Shown here one piece after another: positions 10,717 through 21,565 of a stretch of 64,000 nt of DNA. Under the pieces are notes generated by a model. The model was given only the letters and a program-made list of their open reading frames with translations. It did no database searches and had not been told where the DNA came from. Both the position numbers and the translations under genes were made by a program. This stretch comes from Trema orientale (Eukaryota; Streptophyta; Magnoliopsida; Rosales; Cannabaceae), in the NCBI GenBank assembly GCA_002914845.1, contig JXTC01000058.1:422927-486926 (forward strand), read 5' to 3'. Every line of letters begins with the position of its first letter. The first letter of the stretch is position 1.

Positions 10717-13569
10717 ATGTCGCTGCTCTCGGCTTCGGCTCTGGCTTTGGCCTTTGTCTCGGTGTTGAGCTTCGTTTGCGTCGAAGCCTCGGTCCACGAC
10801 TACGCCGCTGAGAGATTCGCCGCCAAAGGAAACGCCTTCGTCGTCCATGGAGGTAGCGAGGGGATTTACTCTTCTGTCCCTGGTCTCAATGACACTGATG
10901 GTATCTCTGATGACGGAGACTCTTTCATACGGTAACGCCATTTCTTTTCGCTTATTGTAATTTCACTCTGATTTTTATGTTGACTCGAATTGGAACTGTG
11001 GAAGTGATAAAGGGTCAAACTTCTTAGTTCGATATTGTATAGATTTATGGTTAGAATTATAGAGTTGTAACTGGGATTTTGGAGTAGAACTGAGATTTTA
11101 GTTAATTAGGCTGCAATTGATGCATATGGGGTGGATTTGTTTTTGTTTATGCAACTCTAGTTTGTATGTGCAATACTCCTTTCTTTCACTTGTACTCACT
11201 GAACGAGTATTTGGCTTGATCTGATGAAACCCAGCTTTGAAAAGGTCGCATTTCGAAGAAGCAAGGAATATGCGAATTTCAGCTCAGGCTTGGTCCACGC
11301 CATTATTTTTGAGGTGGAAGATAGAGAAACTATTGGGGGTTCAGCCTATGGGGGTCAAAGAGCAGTATGTTGCACTGGAGATCTTGCTAAATTGGGTGTA
11401 TGTAAAGAAGGGGAAGTCATTCACCGGCCGTCAACTAAGAACCCCGGTTGGCCTCAAGTTTTTGGTGTCTCGTTTGATGTAGACGATGAAGTTGCAACAT
11501 TGCCATCGAAGTCTGTAGAGGTTGCTAGAACAGGGATGTATAACCTGTATTTCATACACTGCGATGTGAGGCTTAAGGATTTGGTTGTAGAGGGCAAAAC
11601 AATATGGAAAAACCCGACTGGATATCTGCCGGGTAGGATGGCACCTCTTATGAAATTCTATGGGTTCATGTCATTTGCTTTTGTAATACTTGGGATCTTT
11701 TGGTTCTCACAGTATGCAAGATTCTGGAGAGAAGTTCTTCCACTGCAGAACTGCATTACTCTAGTGATAACTCTGGGCATGTTAGAAATGGCTTTATGGT
11801 ACTTTGATTATGATGAATTCAATGAGAATGGAATCAGACCTACTGGTATAACTATATGGGCTGTCACCTTTGGAACTATCAAACGTACTGTCGCACGTTT
11901 GATAATTTTGATGGTGTCTATGGGTTATGCTGTTGTTAGACCTACCTTAGGTGGCATTACATCAAAGGTAGCAATGCTTGGAGCAACCTTCTTCGTGGCT
12001 TCTGAAGTTCTTGAGATGGTAGAAAATGTCGGTGCAGTCAGTGATCTTTCTGGGAAGGCAAGATTGTTCTTGGTCCTTCCTGTCGCAGTACTGGATGCTT
12101 TCTTCATCCTTTGGATATTTTCATCCCTCTCCGCAACTTTAAATAAGCTTCAGGTACCTTGTTACATTTCACCTTTGGGTGTTCATCTCTTGCTCTGTTA
12201 TCTCAGTGTGCCCATACTTGAACTTGACTGTCTTTTGGATTCCAATAATCGCCTTATAGGCCTCTTAATTTCTCTTATAAGACTAAGATATATGTGGAAC
12301 CTCATGTTACATTTCTTATGTGTTTCCCCTCTCTTTGGTTTGTAATTAGTCTGAAAAATCAAGCTAATGGTATTTGATTGCTTGATGTGACAGGCCAGGC
12401 GAATGCTGGTTAAACTAGATATCTACAGGAAGTTCACAAACGCTTTGGCAGTAGCTGTTATTGTGTCAGTTGGTTGGATATGCTATGAGGTAATCAACAC
12501 GATGTCTACACTGAAGGACAGAGTGATAACGATTTGGTTCTTGCATAGAATGCTTAAGATAATCATTTTACCACCAAATTAACATGCAGAACATGAGTTA
12601 TAATCTTTATTAAATACACCAATTGGGGCTAGCTCAATTGGTCTGAGACTCAGGGGTGTGTGTGAGTATGAGGGTTGGGTCATGGGTTCGAGTCTAAGGA
12701 GACAAAATAGGTATCTTATCAAAATATATATATATATTATAATCTTTATTAAATACGGAAACTGTAGTGTGGAAGCATAGGCTGAATTGATACAGTTTTC
12801 TATCTGTCAGAATACATGTCATTTTCTTTCTGCATGCTTTACGTGTGATGTTTAAGTAATTTAGTTCATTTGTTTTTTTTTTTTTTTTTTTTTCATTTCT
12901 GTATTTTCAGTTTTATGTATGGTTGATCAGTTGATTCTTCGTAATTTCAGCTTTACTTCAAATCGAATGATATTTACAATGAGCAGTGGCAGAATGCTTG
13001 GATTATCCCTGCCTTCTGGCAAGTCCTATCTTTTTCGCTTCTCTGTGTCATCTGTGCCCTATGGGCACCCTCCCAGAACTCAATGAGGTATACCGTGGCT
13101 TCTGGATTCGTCATTCTCTTCCATCCTCCTTTTATATGAATTATTGAGTGTTGAACAAATATATTATGTGGCATTTCTCCCTTTTTATTTGGAAAATAAA
13201 TTATCGGGTAGGTAAATCATCTATCTTTCTAAGTCCTATGCTTATGGGTACCACAATTTTGAAGAACTTCCTCAATTGACAGTGGTGATCTACAAAATAC
13301 AAATTATTTCCGTTAAGATTCAAATTGCAATTCTCACTTGGTCTTGAGGACTTTGTTTAGACGTTTGCCCCTCATATCTTATTGCTTTGGGTAGGTATGC
13401 TTACTCCAATGATGGGAGTGAAGAGTTTGATAGGGACGATACGAGTTTGACACTCATAAAACCGTCTCCCATCCCTTCCAAAGATGTTCGCCCCACGCCG
13501 GAAGCTAGGTCGCTACAAGGCATCAATGGATCACCGGATGGTGATCTGGAAGAAGACAAGACAGAGTAA
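10717..13569 (+). CDS. Lung seven-transmembrane receptor family protein (TMEM87/GOST-like)
   Basis: Exons 10717-10931, 11235-12153, 12394-12489, 12951-13087 and 13395-13569 splice in frame at GT/AG sites to 513 residues. Residues 1-24 form a signal peptide. A lumenal domain follows, with conserved cysteines (AVCCTGDL, GVCKEGE) and the pattern NLYFIHCD. Seven hydrophobic segments span about 213-440, including FYGFMSFAFVILGIFWFSQY and the last, near IPAFWQVLSFSLLCVICALW. The tail is acidic and hydrophilic. The domain order matches the Lung7-TM_R/GOST family, whose animal members TMEM87A/B and GPR107/108 work in Golgi and endosomal trafficking; a G-protein receptor role in plants is unproven. 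Reading through the exon 2 donor adds 63 spurious residues. Intron 3 contains a SINE. Confidence 0.93.
12618..12736 (+). mobile_element. Short tRNA-derived SINE in intron 3 of the seven-TM gene
   Basis: A 119-bp insertion is flanked by perfect 20-bp duplications, TTATAATCTTTATTAAATAC at 12598-12617 and 12737-12756. Its head carries an A-box-like GGCTAGCTCAATTGGT and a B-box GGGTTCGAGTC about 45 bp downstream, and it ends in a TA run. Long perfect duplications and pol III boxes are the hallmark of a SINE retroposed by LINE machinery. The intact duplications suggest a fairly recent insertion. Confidence 0.88.
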
Positions 13570-14845
13570 AGCAGAACAGTACCTGCAATAGATTTATACC
13601 ATCGTAATTATCTCGAGCTGATTTTTAAGTCAGATTAAGAATACACGGGGTAGAGGAAGGAAGATTCAGCGGGGATGCTGACGGGGAAAACTCCATTTTG
13701 AAATCATGTCACGTTAGCCTTTTGTTATTTTCTTTTGAGTTGCGTTTTCCCTAGCTATTTGTTTATTTGGTTATTGTATTGAATAGTCATTTGTGATAAA
13801 AAAAAATTCATTGCTTTAATGGAATTCTGTGGCTCAGAAGGACAGCTTTTTTATTTATATACTAGCTTGGATACCATATTCATTTTGGCGGGGTTGATAT
13901 AGTCGCCCATTTATACTCGTTATGAAAAATAAACTAGAAAAGAATTTTTGTTTTGTTTTATTTTTTTAGGGCTCCTCAAGGGATTGAGGAATATCAGAAG
14001 TAAAAGAGCTTCAATTACAGTATAAGTACAAGGACTATAATTTTAAACTCCTTAAAGAAAGGAGACAAAAAGTAGATCACAAACACAATTAAGAGCAAGA
14101 TTTGTAGGTTATCATAATTCTCCAGGAGAAAAGACAACAAGGACCATAAGCAAATTATTACTTTTAACACATGATCCTGGAATGCGTTCTTGGTAGGGTA
14201 GGATGTATAATTCCAGCACCAATTGAGATCTATGCCCGTTGAAAAAAAGAAAAAAACTCGTCCACCTAATAAATCTAAATCAAGGAAATATTCTATTATT
14301 CAAGATCTGGTAATGAATTTGAATCCACACAAGAGGTGGTACTCAACTAGATCTTATGTTTATCTACACAAAAAGTGGTATTAAATTATATCTAGATATA
14401 GGCTTATTAGAAAACTAAAGGAAACTGAAAGAAAACTCTAATCCCTGAGAGAGGTGAGGAAGAGAGATTAGGGAGAAGGAGAAGGGGAGGCTCCCTCTTT
14501 GGCCTCTGTGAGGAGCAGCGAGAGACAATTGAATTTTTGCTATTGCTACTAGTTTTGATTTTAAATTTTTGCTATTGCTACTAGTTTTGATTTTAACTTC
14601 TTTTGCTATTTTTTTAATGAAAAAAGAAGAGTAAATGTAAAAAAAAAAAAAAAGAAGTAAAAAATGTAAACAAGAAAAAAAGTGGAGAGAGAGAGTAAAA
14701 CTATATTAAAAAAAAAAAGAATAGAGGGAAATTAACAACTAAGCAAAAGAAATATAAACCGAAAAAAGAAAGTGAAAATTAGACTTTGTACAGCATTTTT
14801 AGAAAGAAAAAATGAAAAATATTCGGCTGTATTTTTTTAGATCCG
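13570..14845. other. Intergenic, low-complexity
   Basis: The 3' UTR of the seven-TM gene is followed by A-rich sequence. At 14531-14595 a short direct repeat of about 36 bp (TTTTTGCTATTGCTACTAG) occurs twice. No gene seen. Confidence 0.5.
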
Positions 14846-15105
14846 ATATGGTTTTTAGTAGAAAAATGTCATTTTTAAAAAAATATTTAGAAAAATATAA
14901 TTTTTAAAAATAGTAATTAGTAACCAGTTTCCAGAAACTGGTAACTAGTAACTAAAGGTATTTATAACTAGTAACTAAAAGTATTTATAACTGGTAACTA
15001 GTAACCGGTAACCAGTTTTCAGATACTTGTAGCTAGTAAACATTTTAAAAATAGTATTTTTCTAAAAAAAAATTAAAAATGACATGTTTCCAATAAAAAC
15101 TGTAC
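14846..15105. mobile_element. Foldback element with GTAACTAGTAACC-rich core
   Basis: The arms 14846-14910 and 15040-15105 are imperfect inverted repeats (shared GTTTTTA..., ATGTCATTTTTAA and TTTAGAAAAATA). The core is a string of GGTAACTAGTAAC/GTTACCAGTT-type words, themselves palindromic. TTTGTACAG at 14785 and CTGTACAAA at 15100 form an outer inverted pair. A diverged relative lies at 45640-45860. No clear target duplication, so the superfamily is open. Confidence 0.6.
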
Positions 15106-15108
15106 AAA

Positions 15109-15710
15109 AATTAGGAAAAAACCCTGACCTCTGTGTTTTTGTAATTCTTTTGGATTTTTATAGGTGAAAGTGTTAGAAACCTAAAAAAAAAAAAAAAAAA
15201 AGATAAGAGAAAGGTCTAAACCATCGTAACTTAAGCCCTTGTGCACAATGCCCACTCCTAACCTTGCCCAGCTCAATTTCCCTTTGCTAAAATGAGAAAG
15301 AATTGCAAAAACGAAAGGAAGAGTGAATAATCAAATTAAAAAGAGGAAGATCTAAGATCTTTTTACTTGACGCAACAGAAAAACAGCAGCTGACTATCCG
15401 GTATGATATTTTATTGATACACGGTCTTTGTTTTCAATTCATAGCTTGGTAATCAATGAGTTTCCACTCATATAAGATAATGAACATCTCTATGTTCATT
15501 GGTAGATATGCATAAGCAGTGTATATTATTTGTTCATTTGCCTATTTATTTTCCACTTGATGTAAACTTGTATTATTGAATACAACTAATTAAGTTACTA
15601 AGCAACCAATATTAGATTATTATGCTCATCCGATTCATTTTTTCATGAATCTTTACTTGAATTATCTATTATTATTTTATTCAATTTAATTTCTATTTTT
15701 CATACCTATT
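15109..15710. other. Intergenic, nothing recognised
   Basis: AT-rich with a poly-A run near 15183-15200. The end (about 15650-15710) starts to resemble the repeat unit that follows. Confidence 0.4.
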
Positions 15711-15859
15711 TACTTAGACTCGTTTATTATCTTCTTTACTTTGAACTATCTATTGTTATATCATTTTATTTAATTTCGTAGATATTTACCTAAAATCCGT
15801 TTATTATTTTTTTATTCAATTTCATAATCTACAAGTAATGTAAGTCAATAAACAAGTGG

Positions 15860-16170
15860 AAGCAGCTCAAGATATACAAAGGAAGAAGAAAATAAGGTTT
15901 GGAACAGTAACTCTTAGGTGAGAATATAAGAATTTATACGGCTGGCTTAGTAGCTGATGCGATACACACAATACCAGGAGGATATTCTAGCAACAGCATA
16001 CCAAATAAAGTCAAGAGTACATCCTTCAATATACATTATATTAGCTCTTCAATTGCTTTTGTAACTTGTATGGCATCTATAATGTATTTCGATGTGATCG
16101 AGATCAAAAAATCACTAATAAAGTTCGTGCCTATGGTGCTCATTTCGGGCTTCTCCTCCAGGCCATTAGT
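15860..16170 (+). pseudogene. PGG-domain (ankyrin-repeat protein) fragment, copy 1
   Basis: The frame from about 15942 to 16170 reads GLVADAIHTIPGGYSSN and then SSSIAFVTCMASIMYFD. This matches the PGG domain of plant ankyrin-repeat membrane proteins (ACD6/ITN1-like): a hydrophobic helix, the P-G-G-Y motif, then a second helix. The stretch before it (15863-15940, EAAQDIQR then FGTVTL) is in another frame, so a frameshift separates them. No ankyrin repeats or start codon lie near. This is the only copy that keeps PGG intact. Confidence 0.7.
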
Positions 16171-16894
16171 ATTATGAGTACATTGAATATGGTTCCTCAA
16201 CAGCTTAGATCCTATTTGCTAAATCTGACGAATACGTTGTAAATGCTATAACAATTATTGCAGGTTTTCTAGGCAATAAAAAAAGATCTGAGTACTTGAG
16301 CAACAAAAGATAACCGAATGCCTGCATCGATAATAAACGAGAATCAAGTGTTTGCATCGACAACAAATGAGAATCGAGTGCCAATAATAATAAACAATAT
16401 TAAATACAAAATAATCAACTTTTATCTGTAAGAAGTGAGAAAAAGGTCCAATATTATACTTTCTAAAATATTCGATTTAAGACGCTTATCTCAAATTTTT
16501 AGAAAATATATTTTATCTAAAATAGATTTAAAAAAGTTTGCGTCAGTTTTCAAATTTAGTATAACAAGATATTCAAAATTTATCACGCAATTGTTGGCAA
16601 CTAAAAAACTTATAGTTGCAGCCGAGATAACATTTAACAAAAAAAAAAAAAAAAAAAAAAGGAAGTAGCTCTCAATCATAAAGTAATTATTTGTACCATA
16701 AGACAATTAATAAAAAAAAAGTATCGAACTATTTTTCAAACATATTTATTTAGAACCATTTACTATCTTCTTTATTTTGAACTATCTATTATTATATCAT
16801 TTTATTTAATTTCGTAAATATTTACCTAAGATCCATTTATTATTATTTTTATTTAATTTCTTAAACGACAAATAATGTAGGCTAGTGAACAAGT

Positions 16895-17215
16895 GGAAAC
16901 AACACTAGATGTGTAAAGGCAGAAGAAAATAGAGTTTAGAGCAATAAATTCTCAGTTGTACATATAACAATTTCAGTGGTTACAATGTACTTAGTGGCTG
17001 CTACGACTTACACAATATTTGGAGAATATGCTAGCAATGACACACTAAATAAAGGCAAGTATGCATCCTTCAAAATATTCTATCAGCTCTTCAATTGCTT
17101 TTGCAACTTACATGACATCTCTAATGCGTTTAGGTGCAATCAAGATAAACAACCAAAAAAAAAAAAAAAACTAAAGAAGTTTGTCCCTGGGGTGCTTATT
17201 CTCCTCTAAGTCGTT
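16895..17215 (+). pseudogene. PGG-domain fragment, copy 2
   Basis: At the same offset in unit 2 the frame from 16976 reads LVAATTYTIFGEYASN, with PGG changed to FGE, then frameshifts within the second helix (FNCFCNLHDISN instead of SIAFATYI-type residues). Poly-A expansion near 17157-17170 adds disruption. It has no function as protein. Confidence 0.65.
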
Positions 17216-17924
17216 GGCGTTATAAGTATGGTGAATATGTTAATTTAATAGCTTAGATTTTATTCACTAAAATTTGACTATTGCATTGTGATTGCTATGA
17301 TAATTATTGCAAGTCTTCTAGGCAACAAAAGATAACTGAGTGCCTGCATTGGCAGCAAATGAGAACTGAGTGCCTACAACAAGAAATAATATTATATACA
17401 AAATAATCAACTTCTATCGGTAAGAAGTAAGAAAAATTATCAATGTTATACTTTCTAAAAATATTCAATTTAAGAAGTTTATCTCAAATTTTGAGAAAAT
17501 ATATTTTATCTAAAATAGAATTTAAAAAGTTTGAAGTTTATTAATAGAAATAATATTAATGAATAGAGTGTGTGCATCAACATGCCATTCAAAATTTAAG
17601 TTACAATTGTTGGCTTCAGAAAGCAAGTAATAAAATAGAATACTAAAACAGCCGAGATTACATTATTTGAAAAAAAAAAAGATAGAAATATTAATAGAAG
17701 TAACTCTTAGTCAAGAGAGTAATTGTTTGCATCATAAAACATGTAATAAAAGAAAGTACAATATAGTTAGCCATTTAGTTTCAAACTATTTTTCATACAT
17801 ATTTACTTAGACTTATTTATTCTCTTTTTTACTTTGAACTATCTATTATCACATTATGTTATTTAATTTCATAGATATTTACCTAAGATCCATTTAATTT
17901 CTTTCTATTCAATTTTGGAAATAA

Positions 17925-18170
17925 ATGGAAGCATCCCAAGATGTGCAAAGAGTAAAAGAAAACAGAATTTGGAGCAGTAAACTCTCAATTTGGTTGTTGC
18001 AAATGGGCTTAATGACAGCTGCTATGTACACAATACCTGGAGAGTATGCTAGCAATAGCACACCAAACAAAGTCAAGAGCAGGTTCTTTAAAATACATTC
18101 TATGAGTTCTTTGATTGCTTTTGCAACTTATATCGCATCTTCAATATTTTATGCTTTTTATAAACCCCAA
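17925..18170 (+). pseudogene. PGG-domain fragment, copy 3
   Basis: The frame from 17925 reads MEASQDVQRVKENRIW, then LMTAAMYTIPGEYASN and SLIAFATYIASSIFYAF, so the frame is open from the first Met through the second helix, with PGG changed to PGE. The 97-codon frame ends at 18218 without further domain. An isolated PGG domain without ankyrin repeats is unlikely to be a working gene. Confidence 0.65.
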
Positions 18171-18218
18171 ATCAAAAATCACAAAGATTTACATCAAAAT
18201 AGTTATACATGTATATAA

Positions 18219-19858
18219 ATGTATTATTATACGAATCTCATACAAATTGTTGCACAATCACATCTCTTTTTATATTATCATCTATTTCTCTAATTACCAG
18301 CTAACTCTTTATACATATTTTCGAGTTATAAGTTGGCTTTGTTTGTCTTGCTTAAAATAATTGTCAATTAATATATAATATTATAGCCATGAATATATAC
18401 CATGTTCCTCGTCCACTTGAGTACTTAGCCATCACAAGCTTAGGCACCGACGATATGAAGTTTTGTAAGGAGGCTTATATATGTCCTTTATTTTAGAAGT
18501 GCTCTCGCATTTACGTTTCTCTAATCACTTGTGCCTTTCGTGTCAAGGCCAAGTCTATTGAAAGTTTACCATTTACCATGACCACATCTTTGGAAATATA
18601 CTCTCGTGTTGATGATGAAACTGAGCTCTTCATTTACGTCAAGTTTGTATACCCATATGAGAAGTTTTTAGTTCCTCGTTGTCCTACCTATGACCTTATA
18701 TATATTATATAATATATATATAATTATTGAACATGAAATTCGTGTTATTGCTACCTCCATGACCATAAAAGAAATTTTTAAAGAATCCAAAGTCTTCAAG
18801 GAAAAGAATATTTGCAAAATTCAAATTCGACTTAATCAACTTAGACTTGTGATAAACGATATCTTTTTCGAATAGGTTGATGTTCACAAAACCTAGATTT
18901 GGATTTTTCCACCTGCATCTAAGAATGGCAAGTCTAAGAGAGCTACTCATTGTGATAAAATGACAAGCAACAACTGTAAAAAGATGTTTCTTACTAACGA
19001 CATATTGGATGCATGTACCGCAACAGTTATTGTAGCTCTATGAAGTTTTGTTTAGCAGAGAATTTTTTTATATTTAATAAAAAATTTTTATAATAATTTA
19101 GGATCTTTCTCTTATCTTCTACGTTTGTTTTTTTGATAAAAGCATTAAAAAACAGAGGCAAAAAGGCCTGTATTTTAATCTTGTTATAATATATGAGTTT
19201 AAAATAGCACCCATTACCAAGAGTTTGTAGCTCGTGTGGAAAATCTCCTCTTTGAGAAGTACGAGGTGTGGGGAGCAAACCCCACCCTCCTCTCCCTCCC
19301 CATATTAATCTAACAATTTATCAAGAAAAACAAAAAATGGAACCCATTAAATACTGAATTGTTGTTGAATCTTTAAATAAATATATAAAAATAAAGGATA
19401 ATAATGAAAAAAATTACAAAGCCACTACAATTTTGACCGCACATCATTTATCTTTAGATTGATGGACAACACATCCTCACGTCTATCAAATATAGATTGT
19501 TCTATTTATTTATTTATTTATTTATTTATTTATTTGAAGAAGAGACGTGTAAAAGGTAAAAGCCTAAATAGCTGCAATTGCAATACAGGGCCAGAAAAAT
19601 AAAGAGCTGTAGTCCTTTTGACATAGCTCGATTACCAAGAGTTATTGATCATATATATATGGCAATAGATATTCAAGATCGGATCTAGTCAGGTTGGTTC
19701 ATAATTTAGTCAATACAACTTACATTTGTCTAATAGCATATTGGATAAACGTGACTTATGTTAGCTGAAATCTGGACGAGATCGGTCGCGTTAAGGACTA
19801 CATCCATGATTTATGCACACTCTTCGAGTCTATTTGGTATTGTTACTAGTATAATAAT
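18219..19858. other. Intergenic with possible decayed coding sequence and a TTTA microsatellite
   Basis: Region 18400-19050 has short stretches that look codon-like but are broken by stops, and I could not assign a family. A TATA-rich run lies at 18698-18722 and a (TTTA)n microsatellite at 19503-19535. No intact gene. Confidence 0.4.
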
Positions 19859-20335
19859 ATAGGATTTTTGGCATCATTAGCCCCTGAATTTCTCGTTGAT
19901 TTGTAATGTATCTCTTGAATTTTTTTTTTGGCAATTAGGACCCTGAATTTAGGATTTTTGGCATGATTAGCCCCTGAATTTTTCACTGATTTGTAATATA
20001 TCCCCTGAGTTATGTGCAAATTTTTTAAGGGCATAATGGTTATCTTCCTTGATTTAGAGACAAAAATAACAAATGGAAGTTTGGAGGGGAAAAAATAGTT
20101 TTGAAATTCAAATTTTTAAACAATTAAAGAATAAATTGCAAATCAACGAAAAATTCAGGGGCTAATCATGCCAAAAACCTTAAATTAAGGGTCCTAATTA
20201 CCAAAAAGAAATAGTTCAAGGGATACATTGCAAAAAATTCTAAATTCAGGATCCTAATTGCCAAAAGAAAAATTCAGAAGATACATTGCAAATCATCGAA
20301 AAATTCAGAGACTAATCATACCATAAACCCTAAAC
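19859..20335. mobile_element. Inverted-repeat element with internally duplicated arms
   Basis: The left side has two direct copies of a word like GGCATGATTAGCCCCTGAAT (19868 and 19959 onwards), each followed by TGATTTGTAAT.TATC. The right side (about 20140-20330) repeats the same words twice in reverse complement (TTCAGGGGCTAATCATGCC, then TTCAGAGACTAATCATACC). It is thus a foldback whose arms were each duplicated. No coding sequence and no clear target duplication. Confidence 0.65.
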
Positions 20336-20730
20336 AAAACTCACACTTAATTAATCTGAAATTTTTGATAAAAGACGTTGGCCATGACGTCCCACATCAT
20401 GTATGGTAGACTTCATTTTTCTATTTTGTGAGGTATTGTTCAGGAATACCTCGCGAATCAGTAAGAGTTTGCCCACCAAATAACGGGATAAGGTTAGTAT
20501 TCATCGTCTATTTTTCGTTTGTTTTAATTAGCAGCGGAAAGAAAAACAAAGATTGGTCCTTATTTGTTTTCTGTGGGATCAGAATTATTGACTTGTTGTC
20601 CTTGTAACTTGTGAGTCGTGAACTTGTGAGCGTGTATTAATCAGAGAGCTGTCCAATCTTTACTCTCCTTTTCTCCATTTCTTCTAGATCTAGCCCACAG
20701 CGGATCGAAAGTAAAAGCATGACATGGTAT
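20336..20730. other. Intergenic, nothing recognised
   Basis: Mixed-composition sequence between two foldback elements. No gene or repeat identified. Confidence 0.4.
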
Positions 20731-21565
20731 GGGAGTTTGGCATTGTTTTTTGTTTTTTGTTTTTAGAGTTATGTTTTCAGAAATGAGAACAAAAACTGTT
20801 TTATAATATTTTTAGAAAACAATGGGTGTTTGGCAAATGTTTTCTAAAAATATTTTTTAGGGAAAAAAAATTATATGAATATAAAAAATCATCTTTGTAT
20901 TATAAAAAAAAATATTTAGAGAGAAAAAGTCAAGAGAGAGTGACCAGGTATAAATTCAAATAAGGGAATGAGGAGAGAGAAAGTCACAAGAGAAAAGGTA
21001 ATGAAAGATAATAATGAGAGAAAAAGTGATAAGAGAGAATAAGGAAATAAAAAGTGTTGAGAAAGATAGAAAAAAAAAAAACTAATAAAAACACACAAGA
21101 AAGAGAAAGTGATAAGAATACATGAGGATAAAAAATAAAGACAAAAAAAGTTATAAAAAACAAAGTAGTAATAAAGAATGAGGAGGGATAATGTGATTAA
21201 AAAAAATGAAGGGATAGAAAATAATGAGAGAGAAAGTGATAGAATAACATAAGGAGAGAGAAAATGATGAGAGAGAATAAGGAGAGAGAAAATAGCGAGA
21301 GAGAACTATGAGAGAGAAAGTTACAAGAAAATATGTATATGAAAGTTATATGAAAGAATTTTTATTTTTTTCAGAAAAAGAAAAAGTTAAGAAAACACCT
21401 TGAAAACAACATTTTGTTGTTCTCTGAATTTTCTGTTTTCTTTAACTTTGTTTTTAAAAACTGTTCTCAGAGAACAATGCCAAACACCCTTATTTGTTCT
21501 CAAAAAACAGTTTTCTGTTTTTAAAAACAAAAAACTGTTTTTTAGTTATGATGCCAAACAGCCCC
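20731..21565. mobile_element. Foldback transposon with nested inverted termini and purine-rich interior
   Basis: The outer ends GGGAGTTTGGCATTG (20731) and GATGCCAAACAGCCCC (to 21565) are inverted repeats extended by TTTTTGTTTTTA-type tracts. A second pair of the same type lies inside: GGGTGTTTGGCA at 20824 and GCCAAACACCC ending at 21489. Between them, 20900-21340 is an imperfect GAGAGAAAGTGA-like purine-rich repeat. The ends recall plant MITE/hAT-type termini, but no target duplication was seen. Confidence 0.6.

Larger units (their letters stand above)
15711..18200 (+). repeat. Tandem triplication of a ~1.04-kb unit with PGG-domain gene fragments
   Basis: Three diverged units begin at about 15711, 16746 and 17802 with the same lead-in (TTTA.TTAGA... 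then ACTTTGAACTATCTATT, TATTTACCTAAGATCCATTT), giving periods of about 1035 and 1056 bp; the third is cut short near 18200. Each unit carries, at the same offset, one decayed exon encoding part of a PGG domain, listed separately. Unequal crossing-over of one gene fragment is the simplest origin. Confidence 0.85.

Noticed and set aside
12618..12705. A tRNA gene in intron 3 of the seven-TM gene
   Set aside because: A and B boxes are present, but no acceptor-stem or anticodon-arm pairing could be drawn, and the flanking 20-bp duplications show it is a SINE.
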